DNA of 9,208 nucleotides from assembly GCA_903823545.1 (NCBI GenBank), contig CAIJTL010000881.1, positions 1-9,208 of the forward strand, given 5' to 3'. The DNA comes from an uncultured Planctomycetaceae bacterium (GTDB lineage Bacteria > Planctomycetota > Planctomycetia > Planctomycetales > Planctomycetaceae). The position numbers and the translations under genes are program-made. Below, piece after piece: positions 1 through 7,215 of this stretch. Below the pieces are notes generated by a model that ran no database searches, was not told the DNA's origin, and saw only the letters and a list, made by a program, of their open reading frames with translations. Each line of letters begins with the position of its first letter. Position 1 is the stretch's first letter.

Positions 1-1526
1 AAATCACTCCTGCCGCGATTCATGCGGAAGCGTTTGAGTCACGTTGCGTCTTGAGCGTCTCGTCGATGTTGAATGTCGTCGGTGCCGACACGGTCCTCAC
101 CGTCAACAGTAGCGGGGCGGAGTCGATTACCATCAGCTCAAACGCCGCAGGCAAAGTTGTCGTCAACGGGACCGCTCAAACGTGGTCGGCTGCGGTTGTG
201 ACAAAACTGTTCGTCAACGGCGGAACCGGCAATAACAACATCAATATCAGCGCCGTCACCTCAGACAAATTCAAGGCGTTGAAGGTCGGTGAGATTCACG
301 TTGACGGTGGTGCCGGAAACGACCGCATCACGGGCAGCCCATTGAACGATGACCTGCGCGGAGGTAACGGCAACGACACCATCTTCGGCGGCGGCGGACA
401 GGACAGTTTGCTGGGAGGGACCGGGAACGACAACCTTTCGGGTGAAGACGGAAACGACTTGCTCACCGGCGAAGGCGGCTTCGACACCCTTCTCGGTGGA
501 GCAGGAAACGATTCACTGTCAGGCGGAGCCGACAATGACTACGAAGACGGCGGAGCCGGAAACGACACGCTCCTCGGAGGAACCGGCAACGACAAGCTCT
601 TAGGAAGTGCCGGCAACGACTCGCTTCTTGGTGAAGACGGAAACGATTCGCTGACGGGAAGCGATGGCGATGACACCGCCGACGGTGGACTCGGCAATGA
701 CCTGCTCGTTGGAAACAACGGCAACGATAGCCTCACGGGGTTCGACGGCATCGATACGATCGATGGGGGCAACGGCTCCGATGTGCTCAGCGGCGGTATC
801 GGAAACGATCGAATTCTCGGTGGTACTGACACGAGCGCAGACACGCTGCTTGGCGGTCTTGGCGACGATTTTCTCGATAGCGGGCCGGGAAATGACTCGC
901 TCGATGGAAGCGACGGCAAAGACACAATCTTTGGAGGCAACGGCAACGACACGCTCATCGGCGGCTCAAGCGATGATCAAATCACAGCGGGCCTCGGCAA
1001 CGACAGCGTCGATGCAGGTACCGGAAAAGACAGCGTCATCGGCGGTGATGGCAACGACACGCTCGCTGGTGGCGACGGAGACGATACGCTGATCGGCGAC
1101 GATGGCGATGACAGTCTTGATGGCGGAGCCGGCAATGACTCGCTGACCGGTGATGAGACCGCAGAGACAGACGACGGAGACTTTGCTCTTGGCGGTGCCG
1201 ACAGCCTTTCGGGAGGTGCTGGCAACGACAGCATCTTCGGCGGAGCAGGCAACGACTGGCAAATGGGTGGCAGCGGCACAGACACACTCGTTGGCGGCTT
1301 CGATGACGACATTCTCATCGGCGACACCGAGGACGACCAAGTGACACTCGGCAACGGGCGCGATGTCATCATCGGCGGTGACGGAGATGACAACATCATC
1401 AGTAACTCCGGTGATAAGTTCACCGAAGATGGTGATAACGACGAAGCCGCGGCTGCGACGTACCTCACAACACTGACTGCGGCGAATACTTCGCAATCTC
1501 AAAACGTGGGCCTGTCGTTTAATTAG
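1..1526 (+). CDS. RTX-type calcium-binding repeat protein, secreted, 5'-truncated by the window edge
   Basis: Extracellular or cell-surface protein made largely of Gly/Asp-rich nonapeptides (GGxGxDxLx), the fold known from RTX toxins and serralysins, where each pair of turns binds Ca2+ in a parallel beta-roll. The reading frame is open to the left edge (first full codon at 3). A TTG at 51 could be taken as a start, but the 16 upstream codons are in frame and include FESRCVLS, which resembles the N-terminal motif of planctomycete extracellular proteins (the family Pfam calls Planctomycete extracellular), so the true start is probably outside. Counting from the TTG, residues 1-85 are a Ser/Thr/Asn/Val-rich beta-like region, about 86-450 are 37-39 nonapeptides, and 451-491 a repeat-free tail ending LSFN. 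No catalytic domain is visible, so adhesion, matrix or surface-layer roles are guesses. A type I secretion signal in the tail is possible but not recognisable. The family call is firm; the function is unknown. Confidence 0.9.
   Translation, partial: ITPAAIHAEAFESRCVLSVSSMLNVVGADTVLTVNSSGAESITISSNAAGKVVVNGTAQTWSAAVVTKLFVNGGTGNNNINISAVTSDKFKALKVGEIHVDGGAGNDRITGSPLNDDLRGGNGNDTIFGGGGQDSLLGGTGNDNLSGEDGNDLLTGEGGFDTLLGGAGNDSLSGGADNDYEDGGAGNDTLLGGTGNDKLLGSAGNDSLLGEDGNDSLTGSDGDDTADGGLGNDLLVGNNGNDSLTGFDGIDTIDGGNGSDVLSGGIGNDRILGGTDTSADTLLGGLGDDFLDSGPGNDSLDGSDGKDTIFGGNGNDTLIGGSSDDQITAGLGNDSVDAGTGKDSVIGGDGNDTLAGGDGDDTLIGDDGDDSLDGGAGNDSLTGDETAETDDGDFALGGADSLSGGAGNDSIFGGAGNDWQMGGSGTDTLVGGFDDDILIGDTEDDQVTLGNGRDVIIGGDGDDNIISNSGDKFTEDGDNDEAAAATYLTTLTAANTSQSQNVGLSFN
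306..1400 (+). repeat. Tandem 27-nt coding repeats (RTX nonapeptide array)
   Basis: About 38 degenerate 27-nt units encode the GGxGNDxLx nonapeptides. The commonest core reads GGCAACGAC or GGAAACGA(C/T). Most units keep the period; it is broken near 822-840 (GGTDTSADTLL) and near 1150-1195, where an acidic non-repeat stretch (GDETAETDDGDF) interrupts the roll. The third-base variety between units shows an old, diverged array and not a recent duplication. The 27-nt period also opens long antisense frames rich in Ser and Pro, which are by-products. Confidence 0.9.
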
Positions 1527-1552
1527 CCGCTGAGCGAGCGATATCCACCAAC

Positions 1553-1575
1553 CCCACTGAGCTTGCCTCAGTGGG
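1553..1575 (+). terminator. GC-rich hairpin between the RTX and sialidase-like genes
   Basis: CCCACTGAG (1553-1561) pairs perfectly with CTCAGTGGG (1567-1575) around a 5-nt loop, 26 nt after the RTX stop. The sequence after it (TCGCTTAATTG) has no clear T tract, so it may be a weak or factor-assisted terminator, or a 3'-end stabiliser. It ends only 25 nt before the next ATG, leaving no room for a promoter between hairpin and gene. The downstream gene must therefore be read through the hairpin or start inside or upstream of it. Confidence 0.6.
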
Positions 1576-1600
1576 TCGCTTAATTGAGGGCTAGACGACG

Positions 1601-2782
1601 ATGGCTCGAACAGTTTCTCGACGGGCTTTTCTGCAATCGACATTGACCGTTGCTGCCATAGGTACGGCAAATCTCACGTCCATCCATGCGGCATCACCGA
1701 AGATCGAGGTTCTCGATCGCAAGGTCATCAGTTGGAAACCGCCTCTTTATCACGGCTGGCCCACTTTGACTCGTCGCGCGAACGGCGAACTGCTGCTGGT
1801 GTTCTCTGGGGGACGTGAAGCTCATGTTTGCCCTTTTGGTCGTCTCGAAATGATGCGATCGAAAGACAACGGACAATCCTGGGGTTGGCCCCAAGTCTTG
1901 AATGACAGCCCGATCGACGAACGCGATGCGGGGATCGTCGAGACGGCTCAAGGTTCGATCTTGGTGACGACATTCACATCGTTGGCATACGAAACGATCT
2001 TGGCTCGGCTTGAAAAGACGCAACCGACTGATGAGAAGTCGAAAGTCGAACTCGACATCAAGCTGGCCGAATGGCGAGCCGCACACGGGCGACTCACCGC
2101 TGAACAACGTCAGCGAGAAGTCGGCTCTTGGATGATTCGTTCGACCGATGGCGGCGTCACGTGGTCCGCTCGTTATGCTGTCCCGCTCAATAGCCCACAT
2201 GGCCCGGTCGTCTTGAGAGACGGGCGACTGATCTATGCCGGTAAAGCCTTGTGGAAGGATGACCGCATCGGCGTCTGCGAATCCAAAGACGATGGTCTCA
2301 CCTGGGACTGGCTCGCCACGATTCCCGCTCGCGAAGGTGATGAACCCAAACAGTTTCATGAACTGCACGCAGTCGAAGCAGCCGACGGAACGCTGATCGC
2401 GCACATTCGAAATCACAACAAACAGAACGCAGGCGAAACGCTGCAATCAGAATCTCGCGACGGTGGCAAAACTTGGTCGGTCCCGCATTCAATCGGAGTC
2501 TGGGGACTTCCGTCGCACCTACTTCGCTTACGCGATGGTCGTCTTCTGATGAGCTATGGCCACCGCAAAACCCCATTGGGCAATCTCGCTCGCATCAGCA
2601 GTGACAACGGCCAGACATGGAGCGACTCGCTCACCATCAACAATGACTCCACGTCCGGCGACATGGGCTATCCCTCAACCGTCGAATGCCCAGACGGCAG
2701 CTTCGTAACCGTCTGGTACGAACTGCTCGCCACATCGCCAAACGCGCAACTTCGACAAGCGCGATGGAAGCTATTGGATTAA
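1601..2782 (+). CDS. Tat-exported BNR/Asp-box sialidase-like beta-propeller protein
   Basis: Predicted exported glycoside-hydrolase-like protein of 393 residues. The N-terminus has a twin-arginine signal (SRRAFLQS, residues 6-13) followed by a hydrophobic stretch and a probable cleavage after IHA (residue 30). Five Asp boxes of the form SxDxGxTW lie at about 87-94, 181-188, 228-235, 285-292 and 333-340, as expected of a six-bladed sialidase propeller. GYPSTVECPDG (356-366) and VWYE (371-374) near the end resemble the region holding the catalytic Tyr of sialidases. The classic FRIP motif is absent at the N-terminus, so the arginine triad cannot be assigned with confidence and the substrate is unknown. 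Residues about 134-176 form a charged, probably helical insert between blades. The start is ATG with GAGGG at 1586-1590, 10 nt upstream. The gene follows the RTX gene by 74 nt on the same strand. Many planctomycete homologues are annotated only as exo-alpha-sialidase or sialidase family; family confidence is high, enzyme activity uncertain. Confidence 0.88.
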   Translation: MARTVSRRAFLQSTLTVAAIGTANLTSIHAASPKIEVLDRKVISWKPPLYHGWPTLTRRANGELLLVFSGGREAHVCPFGRLEMMRSKDNGQSWGWPQVLNDSPIDERDAGIVETAQGSILVTTFTSLAYETILARLEKTQPTDEKSKVELDIKLAEWRAAHGRLTAEQRQREVGSWMIRSTDGGVTWSARYAVPLNSPHGPVVLRDGRLIYAGKALWKDDRIGVCESKDDGLTWDWLATIPAREGDEPKQFHELHAVEAADGTLIAHIRNHNKQNAGETLQSESRDGGKTWSVPHSIGVWGLPSHLLRLRDGRLLMSYGHRKTPLGNLARISSDNGQTWSDSLTINNDSTSGDMGYPSTVECPDGSFVTVWYELLATSPNAQLRQARWKLLD

Positions 2783-2880
2783 CGGTGTTGAATCTCAAGG
2801 CTGATCAATTCAGACAGTGACTGGAGTTAGAAAATTCGGCTCGCCGTCATCTCTCTTGGAACAGGTTATTTGCCAAAAAG

Positions 2881-2964
2881 TTTCCCACAGAGGCGCAGGG
2901 GCCGCAGAGTTTGAAGAGCACAGAAGTTGTGCCTTCTCCGCGAACTCTGCGCCTCTACGGGAAA
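2881..2964. repeat. 84-nt imperfect palindrome in the convergent intergenic gap
   Basis: The outer arms TTTCCC (2881-2886) and GGGAAA (2959-2964) pair. After a 2-nt mismatch AGAGGCGCAG (2889-2898) pairs with CTGCGCCTCT (2947-2956). Further in, AGTT (2908-2911) pairs with AACT (2943-2946), GAAG (2913-2916) with CTTC (2933-2936), and GCACA (2918-2922) with TGTGC (2928-2932) around a 5-nt loop. About 29 base pairs form in total, with a 9-nt left-side bulge at 2899-2907. The GAGGCGCAG core is typical of dispersed non-coding palindromes that I recall from many bacterial genomes. Lying between two convergent genes, it could also end transcription from both sides. Confidence 0.75.
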
Positions 2965-3017
2965 TGTTCGACTTTCAACGCAAATGGCTGAGAGTCGAAA
3001 ACTCGAACTCCTGTCAC

Positions 3018-3049
3018 CAGCCACAGATCTTCAAAACTATTTGTGGCTG
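3018..3049 (-). terminator. Possible hairpin over the end of the lipoprotein gene
   Basis: CAGCCACA (3018-3025) and TGTGGCTG (3042-3049) form a perfect 8-bp stem with a 16-nt loop that contains the stop codon (3037-3039) of the minus-strand lipoprotein gene. There is no T tract after it on the minus strand, so simple intrinsic termination is doubtful. It may protect the 3' end of the efflux transcript or be a chance match. Confidence 0.35.
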
Positions 3050-3555
3050 TGATCGCCGTGAGCTCCTTCTTTGAAATCGCCGACGTAGGGCGTGCCGTCG
3101 ACCTCTCCGCCGATTGATCCAGAGAATTCCTGTTCTTTGCCGAGACTTTCGTGTTTACCGACGAATCGCGAGGCGGTCCCTTCGGCCTCTCCGTCTAGCG
3201 GTGCTGCGGCAAGTTCGATTTGGAACTTGGGGGACTTGATACTCAGCAGGATCGTGCTGGCCTTAATCGGCACGGCGGACTTTTCATCGTCTCCCAAGAT
3301 ATAGACGGTGGCTTCTTGCTTGTCGTGATCGACGGTGAATTCGACGTGGTATTTGCCGCCGCCCCAATCGGCGAGCGTCCCCTGATGCGGGCCAGGTTCA
3401 TGACCATCGTGGCCATGAGAATGATCGTGGTCGTGAGCGTCTTTGGCCGAAGTGCTCGTTGCAGCGGGAGGCTTTGCGGGGCCGGGCTTTTCAGCCTCTC
3501 CGCAGCCGAGTGCAAGCGTCATTAACAAACTGGAATAGAGTGCGTATCGGGTCAT
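3037..3555 (-). CDS. His-rich putative periplasmic lipoprotein, last gene of the metal-efflux cluster
   Basis: A 172-residue exported protein. The N-terminal hydrophobic segment (residues 4-17) ends in LALGC, so Cys18 is the likely lipidation site; the lipobox is slightly off consensus, with Leu at -2. A Pro/Ala/Lys linker follows (23-39). Next is a His/Asp cluster at about 41-57 (HDHDHSHGHDGH), a likely metal-binding patch, then a beta-rich domain at about 57-160. The tail ends GAHGDHSHK, adding three more histidines. The start is ATG with AAGGAG (3564-3569) 8 nt upstream, an excellent ribosome site. It lies 103 nt after the pump gene on the same strand. From the neighbours and the His content I infer a periplasmic metal-binding helper such as a buffer, chaperone or sensor, filling a place like CusF without resembling it. 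I do not recognise a named family. The gene is surely real; the role is inferred. Confidence 0.85.
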   Translation of the reverse strand: MTRYALYSSLLMTLALGCGEAEKPGPAKPPAATSTSAKDAHDHDHSHGHDGHEPGPHQGTLADWGGGKYHVEFTVDHDKQEATVYILGDDEKSAVPIKASTILLSIKSPKFQIELAAAPLDGEAEGTASRFVGKHESLGKEQEFSGSIGGEVDGTPYVGDFKEGAHGDHSHK

Positions 3556-3600
3556 GGCGAGTTCTCCTTATTGAGATCAATGATGCGTGAGGAATGAGAG

Positions 3601-3633
3601 CTGACTTGCGCGTCTCACGCGAGACGAGGTCAG
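3601..3633 (-). terminator. Nested hairpin between pump and lipoprotein genes
   Basis: CTGAC (3601-3605) pairs with GTCAG (3629-3633), and inside it CGTCTC (3611-3616) pairs with GAGACG (3621-3626) around the loop ACGC. It sits in the 103-nt spacer, 26 nt beyond the pump stop codon. No T run follows on the minus strand, so full termination is unlikely. A partial terminator or an RNA-processing or stability element that lets the two genes be expressed at different levels fits better. It is real as a structure; its function is inferred. Confidence 0.5.
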
Positions 3634-3658
3634 TGAAGGTTCAACAAACCGTGGTGTG

Positions 3659-6600
3659 TCATCCGATCAAGCGGTCCCCTTCCGCGTGAGCCTGATGCAC
3701 GAGCGCGTCGGCGTCTTTGCCGCTGAAATTCCAAAACAACCCGGGGTGAATCAGAAACTCACAAAACGTCGAGGTCACAAGCCCTCCAAGAATGACAGTG
3801 GCCACGGGATAAAGAATTTCTCGGCCGGGCTCTTGTCCGCCGAGAACTAGCGGCACGAGTCCGATGCCAGCAGTCAGCGCCGTCATCAAAACTGGGGCGA
3901 GCCGCTCCAGACTTCCGCGCACGACCATTTCCTGGGTAAAGGCTTCCCCTTCTTCCTTCATCAAGTGGAAGTAGTGCGTTACCAACAGAATTCCATTGCG
4001 AACGGCAATGCCTCCCAGAGAAATGAAGCCAACCAAACTCGCGACCGTCAGCGATTGTTGCGTGATGACCAACGCCAGCACGCCGCCGATGAACGCGGTC
4101 GGCAGAGCATTGAGAATCTGCAAGACGATTCGCACTGACGGATACAGAATCATCAACACGACGAACATGCCGATCACCGAAATGCCCGCTAAGACCAAGA
4201 TCAGTGTCGTCGCTCGCTGTTGGCTCTCGAACTGACCGCCATACTCGATGAAGTAGCCTTCGGGCAGAGCCACTTGGCTGGCAACTCGTTGCTGAATTTC
4301 CGCAACAGTGCTGGCGAGATCGCGATCTTGTGTGTTGCAACGAATCACGATCCGGCGGCGAGCGTTCTCCCGATTGATCGCGTTGGGGCCTGCTCCTTCA
4401 CCGATGTCGGCCAGCTCGCGGAGTTCGATTTGACCGCGATTGTTCGGCAGGTCGATTCGCAATCGGCCAAGGTTGGCGTAGTCAGTCCGATAGTTCTCTT
4501 CCAATCGCACCAGCAAATCGAATCGCCGCTGCCCTTCCAACACTTGCGAGACAACCTCGCCTTGCAGCGCCGTCTGGATGACCTGTGCAACATAGGCCCG
4601 CGTTAATCCACGGAATGCGAGATCATCCGAACGCAGTCTCAAATGCAATTCTTCGGTCTGTCGGATCGCCTCGACGACGGGGGGCGTAACTCCAGGAACG
4701 CTTTGAACCGTCGCCTTCACTCGCTCGGAGAGTTGTTGCAAAGTGTCGAGATCATCGCCGTGGATTTTGATCGCGATCTGGGCGTAAACACCGGAAACCA
4801 TGTGGCTAATCAGGTGTGCGAGTGGTTGCTCGACTTCAATATCAACTCCGGGAACCTCCTCACGCAGTTCCGCCAAGAGCTGCTTGAGGACGTCCTCGCG
4901 ATGCCGACCGCTCTTCGGGTTCATGCTCAAAATGTATTCGCTCGCGCTGACCGGCATGGCATGCTCGTCCATCTCGGCCCGACCCGTGCGACGAACGAAG
5001 TGAATGATTTCGCCTTTGGGGTTCTTTTCAGACTTTTGCATCTGCTGAAATTTCGCGTCGATAACTTTCGCGGTTTGATTCGATGCCTGTAACGAAGAGC
5101 CCGGCGGGAGCGTGACGTTGACTTGAACACTCCCCTCATCGAACTGCGGCAGGAAGTTTCGCCCCAATTGAGACATCTCCCACGCGGCAAATCCCACCAA
5201 CATCCAAGTCAACAACAGCAGCCATTTTGGTCGTGCGATACTAAGGCGGATCAAGTAACCGGCAGCCCATTTCAAGAACCGCAACAGCACCCCATCGTGC
5301 TCCGCGTGAGTCGCCTTGGACTGCGGCAATAAGTAGTACGACAACACGGGAGTCACCGTCAGCGAGACAATCAGGGATGCCAGAATCGAGACGATGTAGG
5401 CCACCCCCAGTGGTGCGAACAGTCGCCCTTCCACTCCGGACAGGGCAAACAACGGCAGGAACACCAGGATCACAACCGCTGTGCCGAACACGATCGCGCT
5501 GCGGATTTCTTTGCTGGCTTCGTAGACAACCTGAAGCGGCGACACGTAGCCGTCTCGCTCCGCGTGACCGCGACGTTGCCGCCGATTGTTTTCGCTGAGC
5601 CGCCGAAAGATGTTCTCAACGTCAACGATCGCATCATCCACCAATTCGCCCATTGCGACAGCGATCCCTCCTAACGTCATGACGTTGATCGAAAGATGCG
5701 TCCCTGTCACGTTTCCAATGATGCGGAACACCAGCGTCGTGATGACCAGCGACAGTGGAATCGCTGTGAGCGTGATAAACGTCGTGCGAAAATTCAGCAG
5801 GAATAGGAACAGAATTATGAGGACCAGCACGGCCCCGATGACGAGCGCCTCGCCGACATTGAAGATGCCTCGGTCGATGAAGTTCTTGAGCTGGAAGAGC
5901 TCCGAATTGATGACGATATCGGCTGGCAGTGACGACTCCGCTTCTTTCAGCGCGGCATCCAATCGGTCAGTCAGCGAGCGTGTATCGACATGAGGCTGTT
6001 TGACGATCGTGAAGACGACTCCCGGTCGCCCGTTGACGCTGCCGTCACCTCGCTTGAATTGCGGCCCTTCAACGACCTGCGCCACTTGGCTCAGGAGAAT
6101 TGACCGGTCTTGGTGAATCTTGATGGGCACACTCCGCAGATCATCCAAAACCCGAACAGCGTCCGGGCCAAGTCGGCCCAACACACGAATCGGTCGTTCG
6201 GTTTCGCCTTGAACTGCGAATCCGCCGCTGGTGTTGATGTTGCTTTCCTTGAGTGCTTGCTCGACCTCTTGCAGCGTCACGCCGTATTCCAACAGCGCAG
6301 CCGGATCAATGAGCACTTGATACTGCTTTCGGTCACCCCCTTGAATGAAGACTTCCGCAACTCCGGTGACTTTCAACAATCGCGGTCGGATCACCCAATC
6401 GGCAATCGTCCGCAACGCCATCTGCTGGGCTTCCGCCGTTGGAAAATGAATCTCATGCTGCTGGCCAGAGATGGTCAACGTCACTCGGCGCTCGGCAGCA
6501 CCATCCCCCCACGCGACGTTTTCTACATTCTTCGGCTGCCACGAATCGAGTTGGTGTCGCTCGGTTGGTTGCCAGACAAATACCTGCCGCGACTTGTCAC

Positions 6601-7111
6601 TGGCGTGAACCAATTCCGCGAGCATTCCGGTCTTGCCAACAGGCATCAACTCGCCTCCGTTCGGCCCCACCTGACGATAGATGCCAGCAATCACAATCTG
6701 CCCCATGATCGAAGCGGGCGGAGTCATCTGCGGCCGAATCCCTTCAGGCAAGACACCGGCCAACGTGACAAGCCGCTCTTGGACCGTTTGCCGAGCGGCT
6801 CGTATTTCTGTCGTCCAATCGAATTCGATGTAGACGACATTCAAGCCAGCGGTCGTTTGGCTCCGAACAGCTTGCACGCCACTCGCACCGAGCAAGGCGA
6901 CTTCGATTGGCTGAGTCACGAGCGTTTCAACCTCTTCGGTCGCGAGTCCGGCACATTCAGTGATGATGATGACTCGCGGCCGATCCAGATCCGGAAACAC
7001 GTCGATCGACATGGTCGTCGCGAGGTATGAGCCATAGACCATTAAGGCCAGACTCATCACAACGACGAGCATCCGGTACCGGAGTGCCATTCGAATCACG
7101 CCATTAAGCAT
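3659..7111 (-). CDS. Heavy-metal efflux RND pump, CusA/CzcA family (inner-membrane permease)
   Basis: Proton-driven inner-membrane transporter of the HME-RND family that moves metal ions from periplasm or cytoplasm into a tripartite exporter. It has 1150 residues; E. coli CusA has about 1047. TM1 lies at about 12-32, followed by the family signature SIDVFPDLDRP (35-45). TM2-TM6 occupy about 420-600, with the TM4 relay motif GELVDDAIVDVEN (488-500). Asp492 and Glu499 align with CusA Asp405 and Glu412, and the second CzcA aspartate (D402) is Ala486. A second periplasmic half covers about 645-960 (RNFLPQFDEGS at 651-661), and TM8-TM12 about 965-1125. Residues about 146-230 hold a long insertion absent from CusA. 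The start is ATG with AAGGA (7120-7124) 8 nt upstream. It follows the adaptor by 104 nt. The CusA methionine cleft does not look conserved (PVSASEY where CusA has PLEMVET), so Cu/Ag specificity should not be assumed; Zn, Co, Cd, Ni or Cu remain possible. Confidence 0.96.
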   Translation of the reverse strand: MLNGVIRMALRYRMLVVVMSLALMVYGSYLATTMSIDVFPDLDRPRVIIITECAGLATEEVETLVTQPIEVALLGASGVQAVRSQTTAGLNVVYIEFDWTTEIRAARQTVQERLVTLAGVLPEGIRPQMTPPASIMGQIVIAGIYRQVGPNGGELMPVGKTGMLAELVHASDKSRQVFVWQPTERHQLDSWQPKNVENVAWGDGAAERRVTLTISGQQHEIHFPTAEAQQMALRTIADWVIRPRLLKVTGVAEVFIQGGDRKQYQVLIDPAALLEYGVTLQEVEQALKESNINTSGGFAVQGETERPIRVLGRLGPDAVRVLDDLRSVPIKIHQDRSILLSQVAQVVEGPQFKRGDGSVNGRPGVVFTIVKQPHVDTRSLTDRLDAALKEAESSLPADIVINSELFQLKNFIDRGIFNVGEALVIGAVLVLIILFLFLLNFRTTFITLTAIPLSLVITTLVFRIIGNVTGTHLSINVMTLGGIAVAMGELVDDAIVDVENIFRRLSENNRRQRRGHAERDGYVSPLQVVYEASKEIRSAIVFGTAVVILVFLPLFALSGVEGRLFAPLGVAYIVSILASLIVSLTVTPVLSYYLLPQSKATHAEHDGVLLRFLKWAAGYLIRLSIARPKWLLLLTWMLVGFAAWEMSQLGRNFLPQFDEGSVQVNVTLPPGSSLQASNQTAKVIDAKFQQMQKSEKNPKGEIIHFVRRTGRAEMDEHAMPVSASEYILSMNPKSGRHREDVLKQLLAELREEVPGVDIEVEQPLAHLISHMVSGVYAQIAIKIHGDDLDTLQQLSERVKATVQSVPGVTPPVVEAIRQTEELHLRLRSDDLAFRGLTRAYVAQVIQTALQGEVVSQVLEGQRRFDLLVRLEENYRTDYANLGRLRIDLPNNRGQIELRELADIGEGAGPNAINRENARRRIVIRCNTQDRDLASTVAEIQQRVASQVALPEGYFIEYGGQFESQQRATTLILVLAGISVIGMFVVLMILYPSVRIVLQILNALPTAFIGGVLALVITQQSLTVASLVGFISLGGIAVRNGILLVTHYFHLMKEEGEAFTQEMVVRGSLERLAPVLMTALTAGIGLVPLVLGGQEPGREILYPVATVILGGLVTSTFCEFLIHPGLFWNFSGKDADALVHQAHAEGDRLIG
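6428..6676 (-). other. Lineage-type insertion in the periplasmic domain of the RND pump
   Basis: Pump residues about 146-228. In CusA the strand before this point is joined to the helix RSLQDWFL by about 16 residues; here about 85 residues separate GIY (143-145) from ALRTIADWVIRPRL (232-245). The extra part contains MPVGKTG, HASDKSRQVFVWQPTE, WGDGAAERRVTLTI and QHEIHFPTAEAQQ. It is hydrophilic, with alternating hydrophobic residues suggesting strands. It has several His and Trp residues but no Cys and no obvious metal motif. The region falls in the porter part (near PN2), which faces the adaptor and the substrate path. The reading frame and codon use continue smoothly on both sides. Confidence 0.7.
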
Positions 7112-7215
7112 CTTGTCTATCCTTCGGACTGCAACAATCAGAGTCGGAAACAGAGCATCACAAGGATGGTTTTGTCAGAACGATTTAATTGCCTTCCGTG
7201 CCTCAGAGTTTCAAC

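Noticed and set aside
306..1400. Possible CRISPR or non-coding satellite reading of the 27-nt repeats
   Set aside because: The units have no spacers, vary at third positions and encode perfect RTX nonapeptides in one frame.
539..1468. Long minus-strand frames rich in Ser, Leu and Pro opposite the RTX gene (539-958, 977-1468)
   Set aside because: They arise from the 27-nt periodicity and codon bias of the RTX array; composition is low-complexity and there is no start context.
1694..2446. Minus-strand frame of 250 codons inside the sialidase-like gene
   Set aside because: It lies opposite five Asp boxes and a Tat signal, which establish the plus strand as coding. The antisense protein shows no motif.
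2817..3074. Plus-strand frame of 85 codons between the convergent genes
   Set aside because: It is translated from the intergenic palindrome (giving RGAGAAE and SAPLRE-like stretches), overlaps the end of the lipoprotein gene and has no ribosome site. This is a typical spurious small protein.
6110..7030. Plus-strand frame of 306 codons inside the pump gene
   Set aside because: It is the antisense shadow of a clearly conserved RND coding region, with no recognisable domains and no ribosome site.
7112..7215. Possible small gene or regulatory RNA between adaptor and pump
   Set aside because: I found no open frame with a ribosome site and only trivial 4-bp hairpins; it looks like a plain leader with the pump's AAGGA site.
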